A stretch of 64,000 nucleotides of DNA from Chryseobacterium aquaeductus (GCF_905175375.1 NZ_CAJIMS010000001.1:1054001-1118000), one strand, 5' to 3'. Shown: positions 1 to 9,097, counted from the first letter of the stretch. The notes: generated by a model from the sequence alone, not told the origin. Program-made: numbers and translations.

Positions 1-519
1 AACCAAAATATCATAAGATCTTTTGGTAATTTCAAGTCTTCTTTCATAATTATCTGCTTGCCCGACCTCATCAAATGCCATAACGATAACCGCAGCTCCA
101 TATCTTTTAATGGCTTTGGCGTGTTTTACAAACTCATCTTTTCCTTCTTTTAAACTGATAGAATTCACCACACATTTCCCCTGAACAACTTGTAAACCTG
201 CTTCCAGAATCTCCCATTTAGAAGAATCTACCATGATCGGAATTTTGGAAATATCAGGTTCGGAACCGATAAGGTTGAGGAATTTAATCATTGAAGCTTT
301 TCCATCGATCAAACCGTCATCAAAATTGACGTCAAGAATCTGAGCACCGCCATCCACCTGATCTCTCGCAATATCTAAGGCTTCAGAAAATTTCTCTTCT
401 TTAATTAGTCTTAAAAACTTTTTGGATCCGGCAACATTAGTTCTTTCACCAACGTTGATGAAATTACTCTCCGGCGTTATAATCAAAGGCTCGAGGCCTG
501 ATAATTTTAAATATTTCAT
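1..519 (-). CDS. metH: Methionine synthase, folate-binding part (N-terminal 173 residues; cut by window start)
   Basis: Cobalamin-dependent methionine synthase transfers the methyl group of methyl-tetrahydrofolate to homocysteine. The translation from the ATG at 519 opens with a pterin-binding domain (residues about 16-30 read [14 protein letters not shown], later [14 protein letters not shown] and [13 protein letters not shown]), which is the second module of E. coli MetH. The homocysteine module is a separate gene just upstream (604-1614), so the enzyme is split. The frame is open to the window edge; the B12-binding and activation domains should lie beyond it. Family certain; full length unknown. 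Confidence 0.93.
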   Translation of the reverse strand, partial: MKYLKLSGLEPLIITPESNFINVGERTNVAGSKKFLRLIKEEKFSEALDIARDQVDGGAQILDVNFDDGLIDGKASMIKFLNLIGSEPDISKIPIMVDSSKWEILEAGLQVVQGKCVVNSISLKEGKDEFVKHAKAIKRYGAAVIVMAFDEVGQADNYERRLEITKRSYDILV

Positions 520-603
520 ATTTATAAATGTAACAATTTACCAATGTAACGATTTACCAATGAAGGTTTTACATACTTCAATAATCGCTACATTGATAGA
601 TTG
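520..603. repeat. Short direct repeats between the two metH genes
   Basis: Two adjacent copies of a 16-nt word, AATGTAACRATTTACC, lie at about 526-559. The inverted word GTTACATT follows at the 3' end of the upstream gene, near 611. This gap belongs to the low-complexity intergenic sequence seen at many places in the window. No gene or promoter is visible in it. Confidence 0.55.
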
Positions 604-1614
604 TTATGCTGTTACATTAAATTTTCTTGGCTCGTATTTTTCAACCAAATCGGCAATGGCTTTGATATGTTCCGGAGTTGTTCCGCAACATCCGCCGATA
701 ATATTGATCAATCCCTTTTCCACATATTCTTTGATCTGACTTGCCATTTGTTCAGGAGATTCGTCGTACTGACCGAAAGCGTTTGGCAAACCTGCGTTTG
801 GATATGCAGAAATACAAAACTCAGAATTGTGTGCTAATGTTTCTAAATATGGCGTCAACTGATTGGCTCCCAAAGCACAGTTGAATCCAACACTCAATAA
901 ATTTAAATGCGAAACTGAAATTAAAAACGCTTCTGCAGTTTGTCCGCTCAACGTTCTACCTGAAGCATCTGTAATTGTTCCGGAAACCATGATTGGAATT
1001 TTAATTCCTCTTTCTTCCTGAATTTCGTCAATTGCAAATAAAGCTGCTTTTGCATTAAGCGTGTCGAAGATTGTTTCAACCAAAAGAATGTCTGAACCGC
1101 CATCTAATAAAGCTTCTGATTGTTGTTTGTACGCCAATCTCAATTCTTCAAAAGTAATTGCGCGGTAACCAGGATCATTGACATCCGGACTTAAACTCGC
1201 TGTTCTGTTTGTCGGACCAATTGATCCTGCAACAAATCTTGGCTTTTCGGGATTCTTTGTTGTATATTCATCACAGACTTTTCTGGCAATTTTTGCAGAT
1301 TCATAATTCAGTTCGTAGACCAAATCTTCCATGTGATAATCTGCCATTGCGATCGTCGTTCCTGAAAATGTATTGGTTTCCAGAATATCGGCTCCTGCAT
1401 CGAGATATTTTCTATGAACTTCTTCAATCGCTTTTGGCTGTGTGAGTGAAAGAAGGTCGTTATTTCCCTGTACAGGATGCTCCCAATCTTTGAAACGCTC
1501 GCCACGGTAATCTTCTTCCTGAAAATTATTTCGCTGAAGCATCGTTCCCATTGCTCCGTCGAGAATAAGAATGCGCTCCTGCAATACTTTATACAATTGT
1601 TCTGAATTTTTCAT
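604..1614 (-). CDS. metH: Homocysteine S-methyltransferase domain protein (methionine synthase module 1)
   Basis: This 336-residue protein matches the N-terminal zinc/homocysteine-binding barrel of MetH. It starts with [11 protein letters not shown] (about residues 16-26), has [12 protein letters not shown] in the middle, and ends with [12 protein letters not shown], giving the paired zinc-ligand cysteines at about 309-310. It stops where E. coli MetH would continue into the pterin domain, and that domain is the next gene downstream. The pair must cooperate as a two-subunit methionine synthase. It is the fifth gene after the SAM riboswitch but is separated from metZ by a RAYT gene, so co-regulation is inferred, not shown. 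Confidence 0.93.
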   Translation of the reverse strand: MKNSEQLYKVLQERILILDGAMGTMLQRNNFQEEDYRGERFKDWEHPVQGNNDLLSLTQPKAIEEVHRKYLDAGADILETNTFSGTTIAMADYHMEDLVYELNYESAKIARKVCDEYTTKNPEKPRFVAGSIGPTNRTASLSPDVNDPGYRAITFEELRLAYKQQSEALLDGGSDILLVETIFDTLNAKAALFAIDEIQEERGIKIPIMVSGTITDASGRTLSGQTAEAFLISVSHLNLLSVGFNCALGANQLTPYLETLAHNSEFCISAYPNAGLPNAFGQYDESPEQMASQIKEYVEKGLINIIGGCCGTTPEHIKAIADLVEKYEPRKFNVTA

Positions 1615-1631
1615 TTTATTTATTTATAAGT

Positions 1632-1710
1632 AGCCCTGAAAGGGCTTTATCAAAAGCATTGGGTAAAGCCCAATGATTAATTAATCAAAATATGCGGAGC
1701 CCTGAAAGGG
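1632..1710. repeat. REP palindromes, 3' flank of RAYT A
   Basis: Three hairpins in order: AGCCCTGAAAGGGCT (1632-1646), CATTGGG..CCCAATG (1657-1675) and AGCCCTGAAAGGG (1698-1710). The same three words recur in mirror order on the other side of the gene at 1720-2172. This is the arrangement of a REP/BIME pair around a REP-associated tyrosine transposase. Confidence 0.8.
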
Positions 1711-1719
1711 TGACATCAA

Positions 1720-2172
1720 TTAATCCCAAACGTATTCCTCACTATATTGTACATCATACTTCTTTAAAAATGCTCTGTATTCATCCTGAAAACTTTTTAT
1801 TTTATGATGTTCCTCCTGATTTTGGATATAATTCTTCACAACATCAATTTCATTTGGATTTACAGAAAACGCTCCATAGCCACTTTGCCAATAGAAATTA
1901 GAAAATTTCTCGTTTTTTGTTTTAATCCATTTTGATGACGAAGATTTCACCTTTTCAATTAATTGTGTTAATGCAATTTTTTTCGAAAGCAGGCATAAAA
2001 TATGAACATGATCTCGATAACCACCAACCTGCAGTGGATTACATTCTAAACTCTTGCAAATACCTCCTAAATAATTAAACAATTCATTTTTAATATCTTC
2101 AGAAATATTTGGTTCTCTGATTTTGGTACTGAAAACAATATGAATATAAATTTTGTTTAAAGATTGTGACAT
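1720..2172 (-). CDS. REP-associated tyrosine transposase (IS200-like Y1, RAYT A)
   Basis: A 150-residue HUH-superfamily single-strand nuclease/transposase of the IS200-like family. The HVH metal-binding motif is at residues 55-57 (GGYRDHVHIL), and the candidate nucleophile Tyr115 is in VVKNYIQNQEEHH. The length and the KYDVQYSEEYVWD tail resemble other Bacteroidetes Y1 proteins, and the second copy at 12660-13127. The flanks carry REP hairpins rather than IS200-type ends only. It lies between metZ and metH, transcribed in the same direction. Both catalytic motifs are intact, so it may be active. Confidence 0.88.
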   Translation of the reverse strand: MSQSLNKIYIHIVFSTKIREPNISEDIKNELFNYLGGICKSLECNPLQVGGYRDHVHILCLLSKKIALTQLIEKVKSSSSKWIKTKNEKFSNFYWQSGYGAFSVNPNEIDVVKNYIQNQEEHHKIKSFQDEYRAFLKKYDVQYSEEYVWD

Positions 2173-2201
2173 AATTTCTATTTATCTTACAAATATTGAT
2201 G

Positions 2202-2281
2202 TCGTCCTTTCACGGCTTTAAAATAACCTTCGTAATACATTGGGCTTCACCCAATACTGCTGAGGTAACCCTTTCAGGGCT
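2202..2281. repeat. REP palindromes, 5' flank of RAYT A
   Basis: This mirrors the other flank: a decayed copy GTCCTTTCACGGC (about 2203-2215), then CATTGGG..CCCAAT (2238-2255), then CCCTTTCAGGGCT (2269-2281). Order and orientation are the inverse of 1632-1710, so the gene sits at the centre of a symmetrical block of about 650 bp. Confidence 0.8.
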
Positions 2282-2316
2282 CAACAAAATAACCTATTTA
2301 AAAGTTTTCGTCCGGA

Positions 2317-3522
2317 TCACTCCAATGCCTGCTTTAAATCTGCAATAATATCATCCTCATTTTCAAGACCTACTGAGCAGCGAACCAATCCCGCAGTAAT
2401 TCCCACTTCATTTCTTTCGTTATCAGAAAGTTTGGAATGCGTTGTTGATGCAGGATGGGTGACAATCGTTCTTGTATCACCTAGGTTTGCAGATAATGAA
2501 CACATTTTTATTTTATCTAAAAATTTTCTCCCGCCTTCGATTCCTCCTTTGATTTCAAATGCGACTACATTTCCACCCAACTTCATTTGCTTTTTAGCAA
2601 TTTCATAACTCGGATGTGATTTTAAAAACGGGTATTTCACCAATTCAACATTAGGATGGCTTTCCAAAAACTCAGCAACTTTCAAGGCATTTTCGCAATG
2701 TCTTTCTACACGGATTGCCAAAGTTTCCAAGCTTTTTGATAAAACCCAAGCGTTAAAAGGCGACATTGCAGGACCTGTATTTCTTGCAAAAAGATAAATT
2801 TCTCTGATTAAATCTTCTCTACCAACCGCTACTCCACCTAAAACACGACCCTGACCGTCAATCAGTTTCGTTGCAGAATGCACAACAATATCTGCTCCAT
2901 ATTTTATGGGTTGCTGAAGGTAAGGTGTTGCAAAACAATTGTCAACGATGAAAATCAGATTGTGTTTTTTGGCAATCTGACCAAAATATTCTAAATCTAA
3001 AATTTCTATCGCAGGATTTGTAGGAGTTTCTAAATATAAAATCTTTGTATTGGGCTGAATATATTTTTCAACATTTTCAGAATCTTCTGCTTTGAAATAA
3101 GTCGTTTCAATATTCCATTTTGGAAAATATTTGGTGAACAACGTGTGCGTAGATCCGAAAACCGATTGGCAGCTTACAATATGATCTCCAGCATTAAGCA
3201 AAGTTGCGAACGTTGAATATATCGCAGCCATTCCCGTTGCAAAAGCATAACCAGCTTCTGCACCTTCCATTTTTACAATTTTATCCGTAAATTCTGTAAC
3301 ATTAGGATTAGAAAATCGGCTGTACAGATTTTTTGATTTTTCTTCCGCAAAACTCGCTCTCATATCTTCAGCATCTTCAAAAACAAAGCTCGAAGTAAGA
3401 TATAAAGGCGTAGAATGCTCGTCAAACTGAGATCTTTCGGTTTGGGTTCTTATCGCAAGGGTTTCGAAATTGGTTGATGGTTGATAGTTGTTAGTTAATG
3501 GTTTTTCCTGTTTATTCATCAT
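2317..3522 (-). CDS. metZ: O-succinylhomoserine sulfhydrylase (Cys/Met metabolism PLP enzyme)
   Basis: A PLP-dependent gamma-replacement enzyme that makes homocysteine from an activated homoserine and sulfide. The 401-residue protein shows the PLP lysine at about 219 (HSATKLIDGQGRVLGG; the GQGRVLGG context is typical of MetZ), the YLETPTNP segment and the TRTIVTHPASTTH substrate loop. It is 25 bp downstream of the homoserine dehydrogenase gene in the met operon. Oddity: residues 9-18 (LTNNYQPSTN) are encoded by the low-complexity intergenic repeat family, and the usual family start would fall near NFETLAIR, which has no Met here. MetZ versus O-acetylhomoserine sulfhydrylase cannot be settled by eye. 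Confidence 0.92.
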   Translation of the reverse strand: MMNKQEKPLTNNYQPSTNFETLAIRTQTERSQFDEHSTPLYLTSSFVFEDAEDMRASFAEEKSKNLYSRFSNPNVTEFTDKIVKMEGAEAGYAFATGMAAIYSTFATLLNAGDHIVSCQSVFGSTHTLFTKYFPKWNIETTYFKAEDSENVEKYIQPNTKILYLETPTNPAIEILDLEYFGQIAKKHNLIFIVDNCFATPYLQQPIKYGADIVVHSATKLIDGQGRVLGGVAVGREDLIREIYLFARNTGPAMSPFNAWVLSKSLETLAIRVERHCENALKVAEFLESHPNVELVKYPFLKSHPSYEIAKKQMKLGGNVVAFEIKGGIEGGRKFLDKIKMCSLSANLGDTRTIVTHPASTTHSKLSDNERNEVGITAGLVRCSVGLENEDDIIADLKQALE

Positions 3523-3547
3523 TAATACATTTTACTTTGTACAAGAA

Positions 3548-5092
3548 TTATTTTGCTTCACTTAATCTTAATATATCTCCGAAAACTCCTCTAGCAGTTA
3601 CTTTTGCTCCGGCTCCGGCTCCCATGATGACGATCGGGTTTTCACCGTAACTTTCGGTGTAGATTTCAAAAATTGAATCTGAACCTTTCAATTGTCCTAA
3701 TGCAGAAGTTGCGGGAACAGAAATTAATTTTACATCCAGTTCGCCTTTTTCTTTCTGTAAATCTCCGTGTAAATCTCCAACGTATCTTAAAACATGATTT
3801 GACTCTTGACTTTTCTTGATTTTATCATATTCTATGTCTAATTCTTCTAGTCTTGAAAGGAACTCCTGTTTTGAAACAGAAAGCAAATCCTGAGGAACTA
3901 AATTTTGAATGTTGATATCAGTAAATTCATTGATTAGATCTAATTCTCTTGCCAAAATCAATAACTTTCTGGCAACATCGTTTCCTGACAAATCTTCTCT
4001 CGGATCAGGTTCTGTAAAGCCTTCTTCTAAAGCTTCATTTACGATGGTTGAAAATTTATCGTTTCTCAAAGAAAAATTATTAAAAACATAACTCAATGTT
4101 CCGGAGAAAACACCTTTTATTCTGGTAATATTTTCACCCGAAAGGTGTAGAAGTTTGATTGTGTCAATCAATGGTAAACCTGCACCTACGTTGGTTTCGT
4201 AAAGATATTTTTTGTTATTTTTATTCAACGTATATCTTAGTTTACGATATTCTTCAATCGGAAGCGTGTTGAAAATTTTGTTTGATGAAACTAAATCAAA
4301 ACCGTTTTCTGCCAAAGCCTGATAATTTTTCACAAAATCAACACTTGCCGTATTATCAACAACGATAAGGTTTTCAAGCTGATTTTGTTTTGAGAAATTA
4401 ATTAATTCGTCAACGCTTGAAGATTTTTCGGCTGCAAAAATCTCATCACTCCAGGTAGTATCAAATCCTTTTCTATTAAAAGCAATTTTCCTTGAGTTAG
4501 CAACCGCAACAACTTTCAGATGTATATTTTTTCTTCGTTTAATTTCTTCAGAAGAATGCAAAACCTGCTCTATCAAAGTCTTTCCGACATTTCCGTGTCC
4601 GATGATTGCTAAGTGAACCGTTTTTGGTTTTTTGAAAATTTCAGATTCAATGATATTTTTACTTTTCTCATCCTGTGAAGAAGTGACTACAATATTGGTG
4701 CGTTTCTCACTTGAATTTTGGTTTAAAAGCAATGGGAAAACATTGTTTCTTGCAAGTTCAGAAAGTATTTTATTTAAATCATCCGCCACAAAACCGATCA
4801 CAGAAACATTGTTGATGCTGTATATTTGAGTAACCTTTCCCGATTTTCTCTCGGCAGCAAATTCTTCGATCAGACAATTGACTGCTTTTTCAGAATCATT
4901 TTCATGTACCAAAATTGATAATCCGTTCTCCACAGCTTGTTGAGAAATCACTCCAACGCTGATTCGCGCCAAAGTAAGCGCTTTAAAAACTCTACCGTCA
5001 ATCCCAATTTCGCCTAAGAAATCTGCTCCTTCAAATTTGATGATCGATCTGTTTTTGAAAAATTTTATTTCGTTTGCATTAATCTTATTCAT
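3548..5092 (-). CDS. hom: Homoserine dehydrogenase with N-terminal ACT region
   Basis: Reduces aspartate semialdehyde to homoserine, the branch point to methionine and threonine. Residues about 1-140 look like the tandem ACT regulatory region of ThrA-type enzymes (RISVGVISQQAVENGLSILVH). A Rossmann fold follows with GHGNVG at 165-170, then the catalytic domain (ETNVGAGLPLID, FSGTLSYVFNN, TEPDPREDLSGNDVARKL). The aspartokinase catalytic domain is absent: 514 residues against about 820 in E. coli ThrA. It lies between metX (33 bp gap) and metZ (25 bp gap), clearly one operon. The ACT module is probably an amino-acid sensor; the effector is unknown. Confidence 0.93.
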   Translation of the reverse strand: MNKINANEIKFFKNRSIIKFEGADFLGEIGIDGRVFKALTLARISVGVISQQAVENGLSILVHENDSEKAVNCLIEEFAAERKSGKVTQIYSINNVSVIGFVADDLNKILSELARNNVFPLLLNQNSSEKRTNIVVTSSQDEKSKNIIESEIFKKPKTVHLAIIGHGNVGKTLIEQVLHSSEEIKRRKNIHLKVVAVANSRKIAFNRKGFDTTWSDEIFAAEKSSSVDELINFSKQNQLENLIVVDNTASVDFVKNYQALAENGFDLVSSNKIFNTLPIEEYRKLRYTLNKNNKKYLYETNVGAGLPLIDTIKLLHLSGENITRIKGVFSGTLSYVFNNFSLRNDKFSTIVNEALEEGFTEPDPREDLSGNDVARKLLILARELDLINEFTDINIQNLVPQDLLSVSKQEFLSRLEELDIEYDKIKKSQESNHVLRYVGDLHGDLQKEKGELDVKLISVPATSALGQLKGSDSIFEIYTESYGENPIVIMGAGAGAKVTARGVFGDILRLSEAK

Positions 5093-5125
5093 CTGTAACT
5101 TATTTAATATTTACTCTGCAGAATC

Positions 5126-6064
5126 CTACAAAATATTTTTTATGATTTTATCTAATTGTTCGTATTCCATTAAAAAGGCATCGTGCCCATGAATTGATTT
5201 GATCTCGTGATAGAAGATTTTATTTTTATTTATCTTCAGATTTTCAAAACATTTTTTAATTTCTGAGGACGGAAAAAATAAATCTCTATCAACGGAGATC
5301 AAGTGCATTCGTGCTGTGATTTTATTTAAATCTTTTTCATTTGCATTGATGTTCATGAGTAAATGATTCATCAATTGATAAGATTTTAAACTAAATCTTT
5401 CGGCGAGAGATTTCCCATGATAATTGAGCCAATCTTCAGATGCTAACTTTTGTTTTTCTTGATTGAATTTATTTTGAAATCTTTCATTCAATGATTGAGG
5501 TGTTCTGTAACACAACATCGCATGAATTCTGGCTTTCTGAAGTGGCTCATCATTTCCGTTTAATAAAAATTGCTGAACCAGACATTGAGCGTGCAACCAA
5601 TCATGTGTTTTGGAATCGCAGGCAATCGGAATAAAAATCTCTGCCAAATCTGGATTTTTAGCAAGCATTTCCCAACCGATTCCGCCACCGAGCGAGCCTC
5701 CAATAATGGCATATAAGTTTTTAATATTCAAATTTTCGAGACCTTTCAAAAATATATTAGCAATATCTGAAGGTGTGAAATCTGAATATTCGTCAATAAA
5801 AAAATCATCATATCCGTTTCCGGGAATGTTGAAACAAAGAACTGTATATTTTTTGGTGTCGATAGCCTGATTTTCACCAATCAATTGTTTCCACCAACCT
5901 TTTTCTCCGGAAACATTTGAATTTCCGGTTAAAGCGTGATTTACCAAAATAATAGGTGCTGAAAACAAGTCTTTCCCAAAAAGCTGGTAGCTTAATGAGA
6001 TATGATATTCCTTCTGGGAATTGGTTTGATACAAAAAATTAATATGTTGCAGTTCTGTTTTCAA
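5126..6064 (-). CDS. metX: Homoserine O-acyltransferase, MetX-like alpha/beta hydrolase
   Basis: Activates homoserine by O-acylation, the first committed step of methionine synthesis. The alpha/beta-hydrolase motifs are clear: NHALTGNSNVSG near residues 42-53, nucleophile Ser124 in GGSLGGG, and a C-terminal HGHDAFL with His294. At 312 residues it is somewhat shorter than usual MetX (about 350-380), mostly in the lid. It is the first gene after the SAM-I riboswitch. Acetyl- versus succinyl-CoA use is not decided by the fold; the neighbouring MetZ hints at succinyl. The start is preceded by an A/T-rich stretch with no Shine-Dalgarno sequence. Confidence 0.92.
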   Translation of the reverse strand: MKTELQHINFLYQTNSQKEYHISLSYQLFGKDLFSAPIILVNHALTGNSNVSGEKGWWKQLIGENQAIDTKKYTVLCFNIPGNGYDDFFIDEYSDFTPSDIANIFLKGLENLNIKNLYAIIGGSLGGGIGWEMLAKNPDLAEIFIPIACDSKTHDWLHAQCLVQQFLLNGNDEPLQKARIHAMLCYRTPQSLNERFQNKFNQEKQKLASEDWLNYHGKSLAERFSLKSYQLMNHLLMNINANEKDLNKITARMHLISVDRDLFFPSSEIKKCFENLKINKNKIFYHEIKSIHGHDAFLMEYEQLDKIIKNIL

Positions 6065-6126
6065 TTTTATATTATTAAAATAAATTTGAAAATGCCACGA
6101 GAAATGGCTGAAAAGAACTTCAGTAA

Positions 6127-6236
6127 GTTATCTGTCCAAAAAATAAAAACTTTTGGTAGAACGTAGCACCTTCTTTGCTTGCGCAAAGGGTTGCTAAGGT
6201 TTCACAGGGTCTATCCCTCAACCTTTCTTGATAACA
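6127..6236 (-). promoter_or_regulatory. SAM-I (S-box) riboswitch upstream of metX
   Basis: Read on the minus strand, 6236 downward contains the S-box core: TTATCAAGAAAGG, then TGAGGGATAGACCCTGTGAA, then ACCTTAGCAACC, a CTTTGCG..CAAAG stem, and GGTGCTACGTTCTACC. P1 can close between GTTATC (6230-6235) and GATAAC (6127-6132). About 60 nt separate it from the metX ATG. Two small hairpins (CTGAA..TTCAG and GCCA..TGGC) lie between; with no clear U-run, the expression platform may be translational. A TATCTTTA -7-like element is at 6265-6272. Expected effect: high SAM turns the whole met operon down. Confidence 0.93.
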
Positions 6237-6374
6237 TTTTCAATATGTAAATGAACGAATGGTGTAAAGATAAAACATTTCTCTCAAATATTTAAATAAA
6301 AATAATTTATCATTAAAAAACCTTTGCATAAAGAGTTTCAAACTGATATTAAGAATTATTAAACTTAAAAAAAA

Positions 6375-6405
6375 TTGGTTTTTTTTGACAAAAAATCTAC
6401 CTTAG
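6375..6405 (+). promoter_or_regulatory. Bacteroidetes-type promoter for the GH63 gene
   Basis: TTG at 6375-6377, a 20-nt spacer, then TACCTTAG at 6398-6405: one mismatch to TAnnTTTG. The ATG is 20 nt further on. The rest of the gap between metX and this gene holds only the riboswitch and A/T-rich sequence. Confidence 0.6.
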
Positions 6406-6424
6406 CAATGAAAAACAATTCCTT

Positions 6425-9037
6425 ATGAGTGTTGAAAAACAAAGACTGAAAGATAAAAAATGGCTAAACTGGGGACCTTATGTAAGCAACAGACAGTGGG
6501 GAAATGTACGCGAAGATTATAGCCCGAACGGTGATGCATGGCGGTTTGCCAATCACAACAATGCAGAAAGCTATTCTTATCGCTGGGCAGAGGAAGGCAT
6601 TGCCGGAATATCAGATACTAAACAGCTTTTCTGCTTTGCACTGTCATTTTGGAATAAAAATGATGAGCGAGTAAAAGAGCGGTTTTTCGGGCTCAGCAAT
6701 CCACAAGGAAATCACGGTGAAGATGTAAAAGAACTTTTTTATTATCTTGATAATACACCTACTCACAGTTATATGAAGATGGTTTACAAATATCCCATCA
6801 ACAAGTTTCCGTATGAAGATCTGGTAACAGAAAATGGAAGACGCACGAAAAAAGAACCAGAATACGAAATTATAGATACCGGAATTTTCGATAAGGATGA
6901 ATATTTTGATATTTTTATTGAATACTGTAAATCTGATGAAAACGATATTTTAGTTCGTGTAAAAGTCTGCAACAGAAGTGATAAAGATGCTCCGATCGTT
7001 GTACTTCCCACTGTTTGGTACAGAAACAACTGGAAATGGGGTTATAATGAATACAAAGCTAATTTTGACAGCGCCTCTGAAGACTGCATCAACATTAATC
7101 ATGACAGTATTCCGATAAAGAAATTTTACTCTAAAAATAAGTCTGTCCAGAGTGTATTTTGTGATAACGAAACCAATAATCCTAAACTCTACGGAACACC
7201 TGAAGTTGAAAACGCATTTTATAAAGACGGAATCAACGATTATCTGATTCATCAAAAAAACACGATAAATCAAGAAAAAAAAGGAACAAAAGCAGCGTTT
7301 ATTATTGACGAAACTATAAAAGCTAAGTCATCAGAAACTTTTGAATTCAGATTGTCTCCCTATGATATGGATGACGCTTTTTATCAATTCGAAGAAATCT
7401 TTAATACAAGAATTGAAGAAGCTAATGAATTTTACAAAGAAATACAACAAGATGTCTGCGATGATGATGAAAAAAATGTGCAGCGACAGGCTTTTGCAGG
7501 TCTTTTGTGGAACAAACAGTTTTATCACTATAATGTCGGGAAATGGCTAAAAGGCGATCCCAATCATGAGGCTCCGCGAGATTTTGACAATTATGTAAGA
7601 AACACCGAGTGGTATCATCTTCACAATAAAGACATTATCTCGATGCCCGATAAATGGGAATATCCTTGGTACGCTACGTGGGATTTGGCATTTCACTGTG
7701 TTCCTTACGCAATTATTGATGGTGATTTTGCAAAAAACCAACTTCTTCTTCTGACTAAAGAATGGTATATGCATCCCAACGGACAAATGCCTGCCTACGA
7801 ATGGAATCTGAGTGACGTAAATCCGCCAGTGCATGCTTGGTCTTGCTTCAGGGTATTTAAAATAGATGAAAAAGCAAATGGTAAACCTGATCTTTTATTT
7901 TTAGAAAAAGTTTTTCAAAAGCTTCTTCTAAACTTTACCTGGTGGGTCAACAGAAAAGATAAAAACGGGAAGAATATTTTTGGTGGAGGATTCTTAGGAC
8001 TCGATAACATCGGAGCATTTGACCGAAATATGGAACTGAAAGATGGTGAACATCTGGAACAGGCAGACGGTACGAGCTGGATGGCAATGTATGCACTGAA
8101 TATGATGCGTATCTCTATGGAACTTGCGCAATATTATCAGGTATATGAAGATATGGCGATCAAATTTTTTGAGCATTACCTCTACATTGCAGAAGCCATG
8201 GAGAATATGGGTGAAGACAAAGAAGGTCTGTGGAATGAGGAAGATGGTTTCTTCTATGATGTTTTACAATTGGCAAACGGTGAAAGCGTTTCGTTGAGAC
8301 TACGAAGCATTGTCGGTCTAATTCCTCTGTTTGCTGTGGAAGTTATTGACCACCATTTGCTGGAAAAAATGCCAAATTTCCGTGAAAGGATGGATTGGGT
8401 TCTAAAAAACAAACCAGAACTTGCAAACCTCGTGTCACATTGGGACGAAGAAGGCAGCGGACGAAAACATCTGATGAGTATTCTACGCAGAACAAGGCTA
8501 AAAAAAGTTTTGTCTAGAATGGTTGACGAAAAAGAATTCTTGAGCGATTACGGAATTCGTGCAATGTCTAAAGTATATGAAGAAAATCCTTTCGTATTCA
8601 CCGTTCATGGCAACAAAAATATAGTGTATTACACTCCGGCAGAGAGCGACAGCCGAATGTTTGGAGGAAATAGTAATTGGCGCGGACCTATCTGGTTTCC
8701 TATCAATTTCTTACTAGTAGAAAGCCTGCAACGTTTTCATTTTTACTATGGTAACAGCCTGAAAATTGAATTTCCTACTGGCAGCGGCGAACAAAAAAAT
8801 CTTGATGAGGTCGCACAGAATATCAGCAACAGACTTTGCTCAATTTTCTTGAAAGATGAGAGCGGACAAAGGGCTTTCAATGGTGGAAATTACAAATTTA
8901 ATTATGACGAACATTTCAAAGATTATATCACTTTCTTTGAATATTTCCATGGTGACAACGGTCGCGGCGTAGGTGCGTCTCATCAAACAGGATGGACGGC
9001 AACTGTGGCAAAACTGATGAAGCCGAGACTTGCTTAG
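6425..9037 (+). CDS. Glucosidase, glycoside hydrolase family 63-like
   Basis: An 870-residue protein resembling the bacterial MGH1/GH63 group, enzymes that hydrolyse alpha-glucosides (processing glucosidase I relatives, mannosylglycerate or glucosylglycerate hydrolases). Motifs in the (alpha/alpha)6-barrel half: PWYATWDLAFHCVPYA near residues 412-427, with the candidate general acid Asp, and GGNSNWRGPIWFPINF near 745-760. The N-terminal 350 residues form a beta-sandwich-like region. No signal peptide is seen, so a cytosolic location is likely. It stands alone with its own promoter; the downstream gene is convergent. The substrate cannot be predicted. Confidence 0.82.
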   Translation: MSVEKQRLKDKKWLNWGPYVSNRQWGNVREDYSPNGDAWRFANHNNAESYSYRWAEEGIAGISDTKQLFCFALSFWNKNDERVKERFFGLSNPQGNHGEDVKELFYYLDNTPTHSYMKMVYKYPINKFPYEDLVTENGRRTKKEPEYEIIDTGIFDKDEYFDIFIEYCKSDENDILVRVKVCNRSDKDAPIVVLPTVWYRNNWKWGYNEYKANFDSASEDCININHDSIPIKKFYSKNKSVQSVFCDNETNNPKLYGTPEVENAFYKDGINDYLIHQKNTINQEKKGTKAAFIIDETIKAKSSETFEFRLSPYDMDDAFYQFEEIFNTRIEEANEFYKEIQQDVCDDDEKNVQRQAFAGLLWNKQFYHYNVGKWLKGDPNHEAPRDFDNYVRNTEWYHLHNKDIISMPDKWEYPWYATWDLAFHCVPYAIIDGDFAKNQLLLLTKEWYMHPNGQMPAYEWNLSDVNPPVHAWSCFRVFKIDEKANGKPDLLFLEKVFQKLLLNFTWWVNRKDKNGKNIFGGGFLGLDNIGAFDRNMELKDGEHLEQADGTSWMAMYALNMMRISMELAQYYQVYEDMAIKFFEHYLYIAEAMENMGEDKEGLWNEEDGFFYDVLQLANGESVSLRLRSIVGLIPLFAVEVIDHHLLEKMPNFRERMDWVLKNKPELANLVSHWDEEGSGRKHLMSILRRTRLKKVLSRMVDEKEFLSDYGIRAMSKVYEENPFVFTVHGNKNIVYYTPAESDSRMFGGNSNWRGPIWFPINFLLVESLQRFHFYYGNSLKIEFPTGSGEQKNLDEVAQNISNRLCSIFLKDESGQRAFNGGNYKFNYDEHFKDYITFFEYFHGDNGRGVGASHQTGWTATVAKLMKPRLA

Positions 9038-9040
9038 TTG

Positions 9041-9097
9041 GGTTTGAGAGTTTGAGAGTTGTTGAGAATATTATTTATACTCTACCACTCTCAAACC
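9041..9097. repeat. Inverted repeat between convergent genes
   Basis: A perfect 10-bp inverted repeat, GGTTTGAGAG (9041-9050) and CTCTCAAACC (9088-9097), with further GAGAGTT copies inside. It is followed by a CTCCAACTCTATTGCTCT-like tail up to the 3' end of the OsmC gene. It may serve as a transcription barrier for both convergent genes, but there is no clean T-run. The same style of sequence occurs at 47066-47202 and 47637-47676. Confidence 0.6.
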
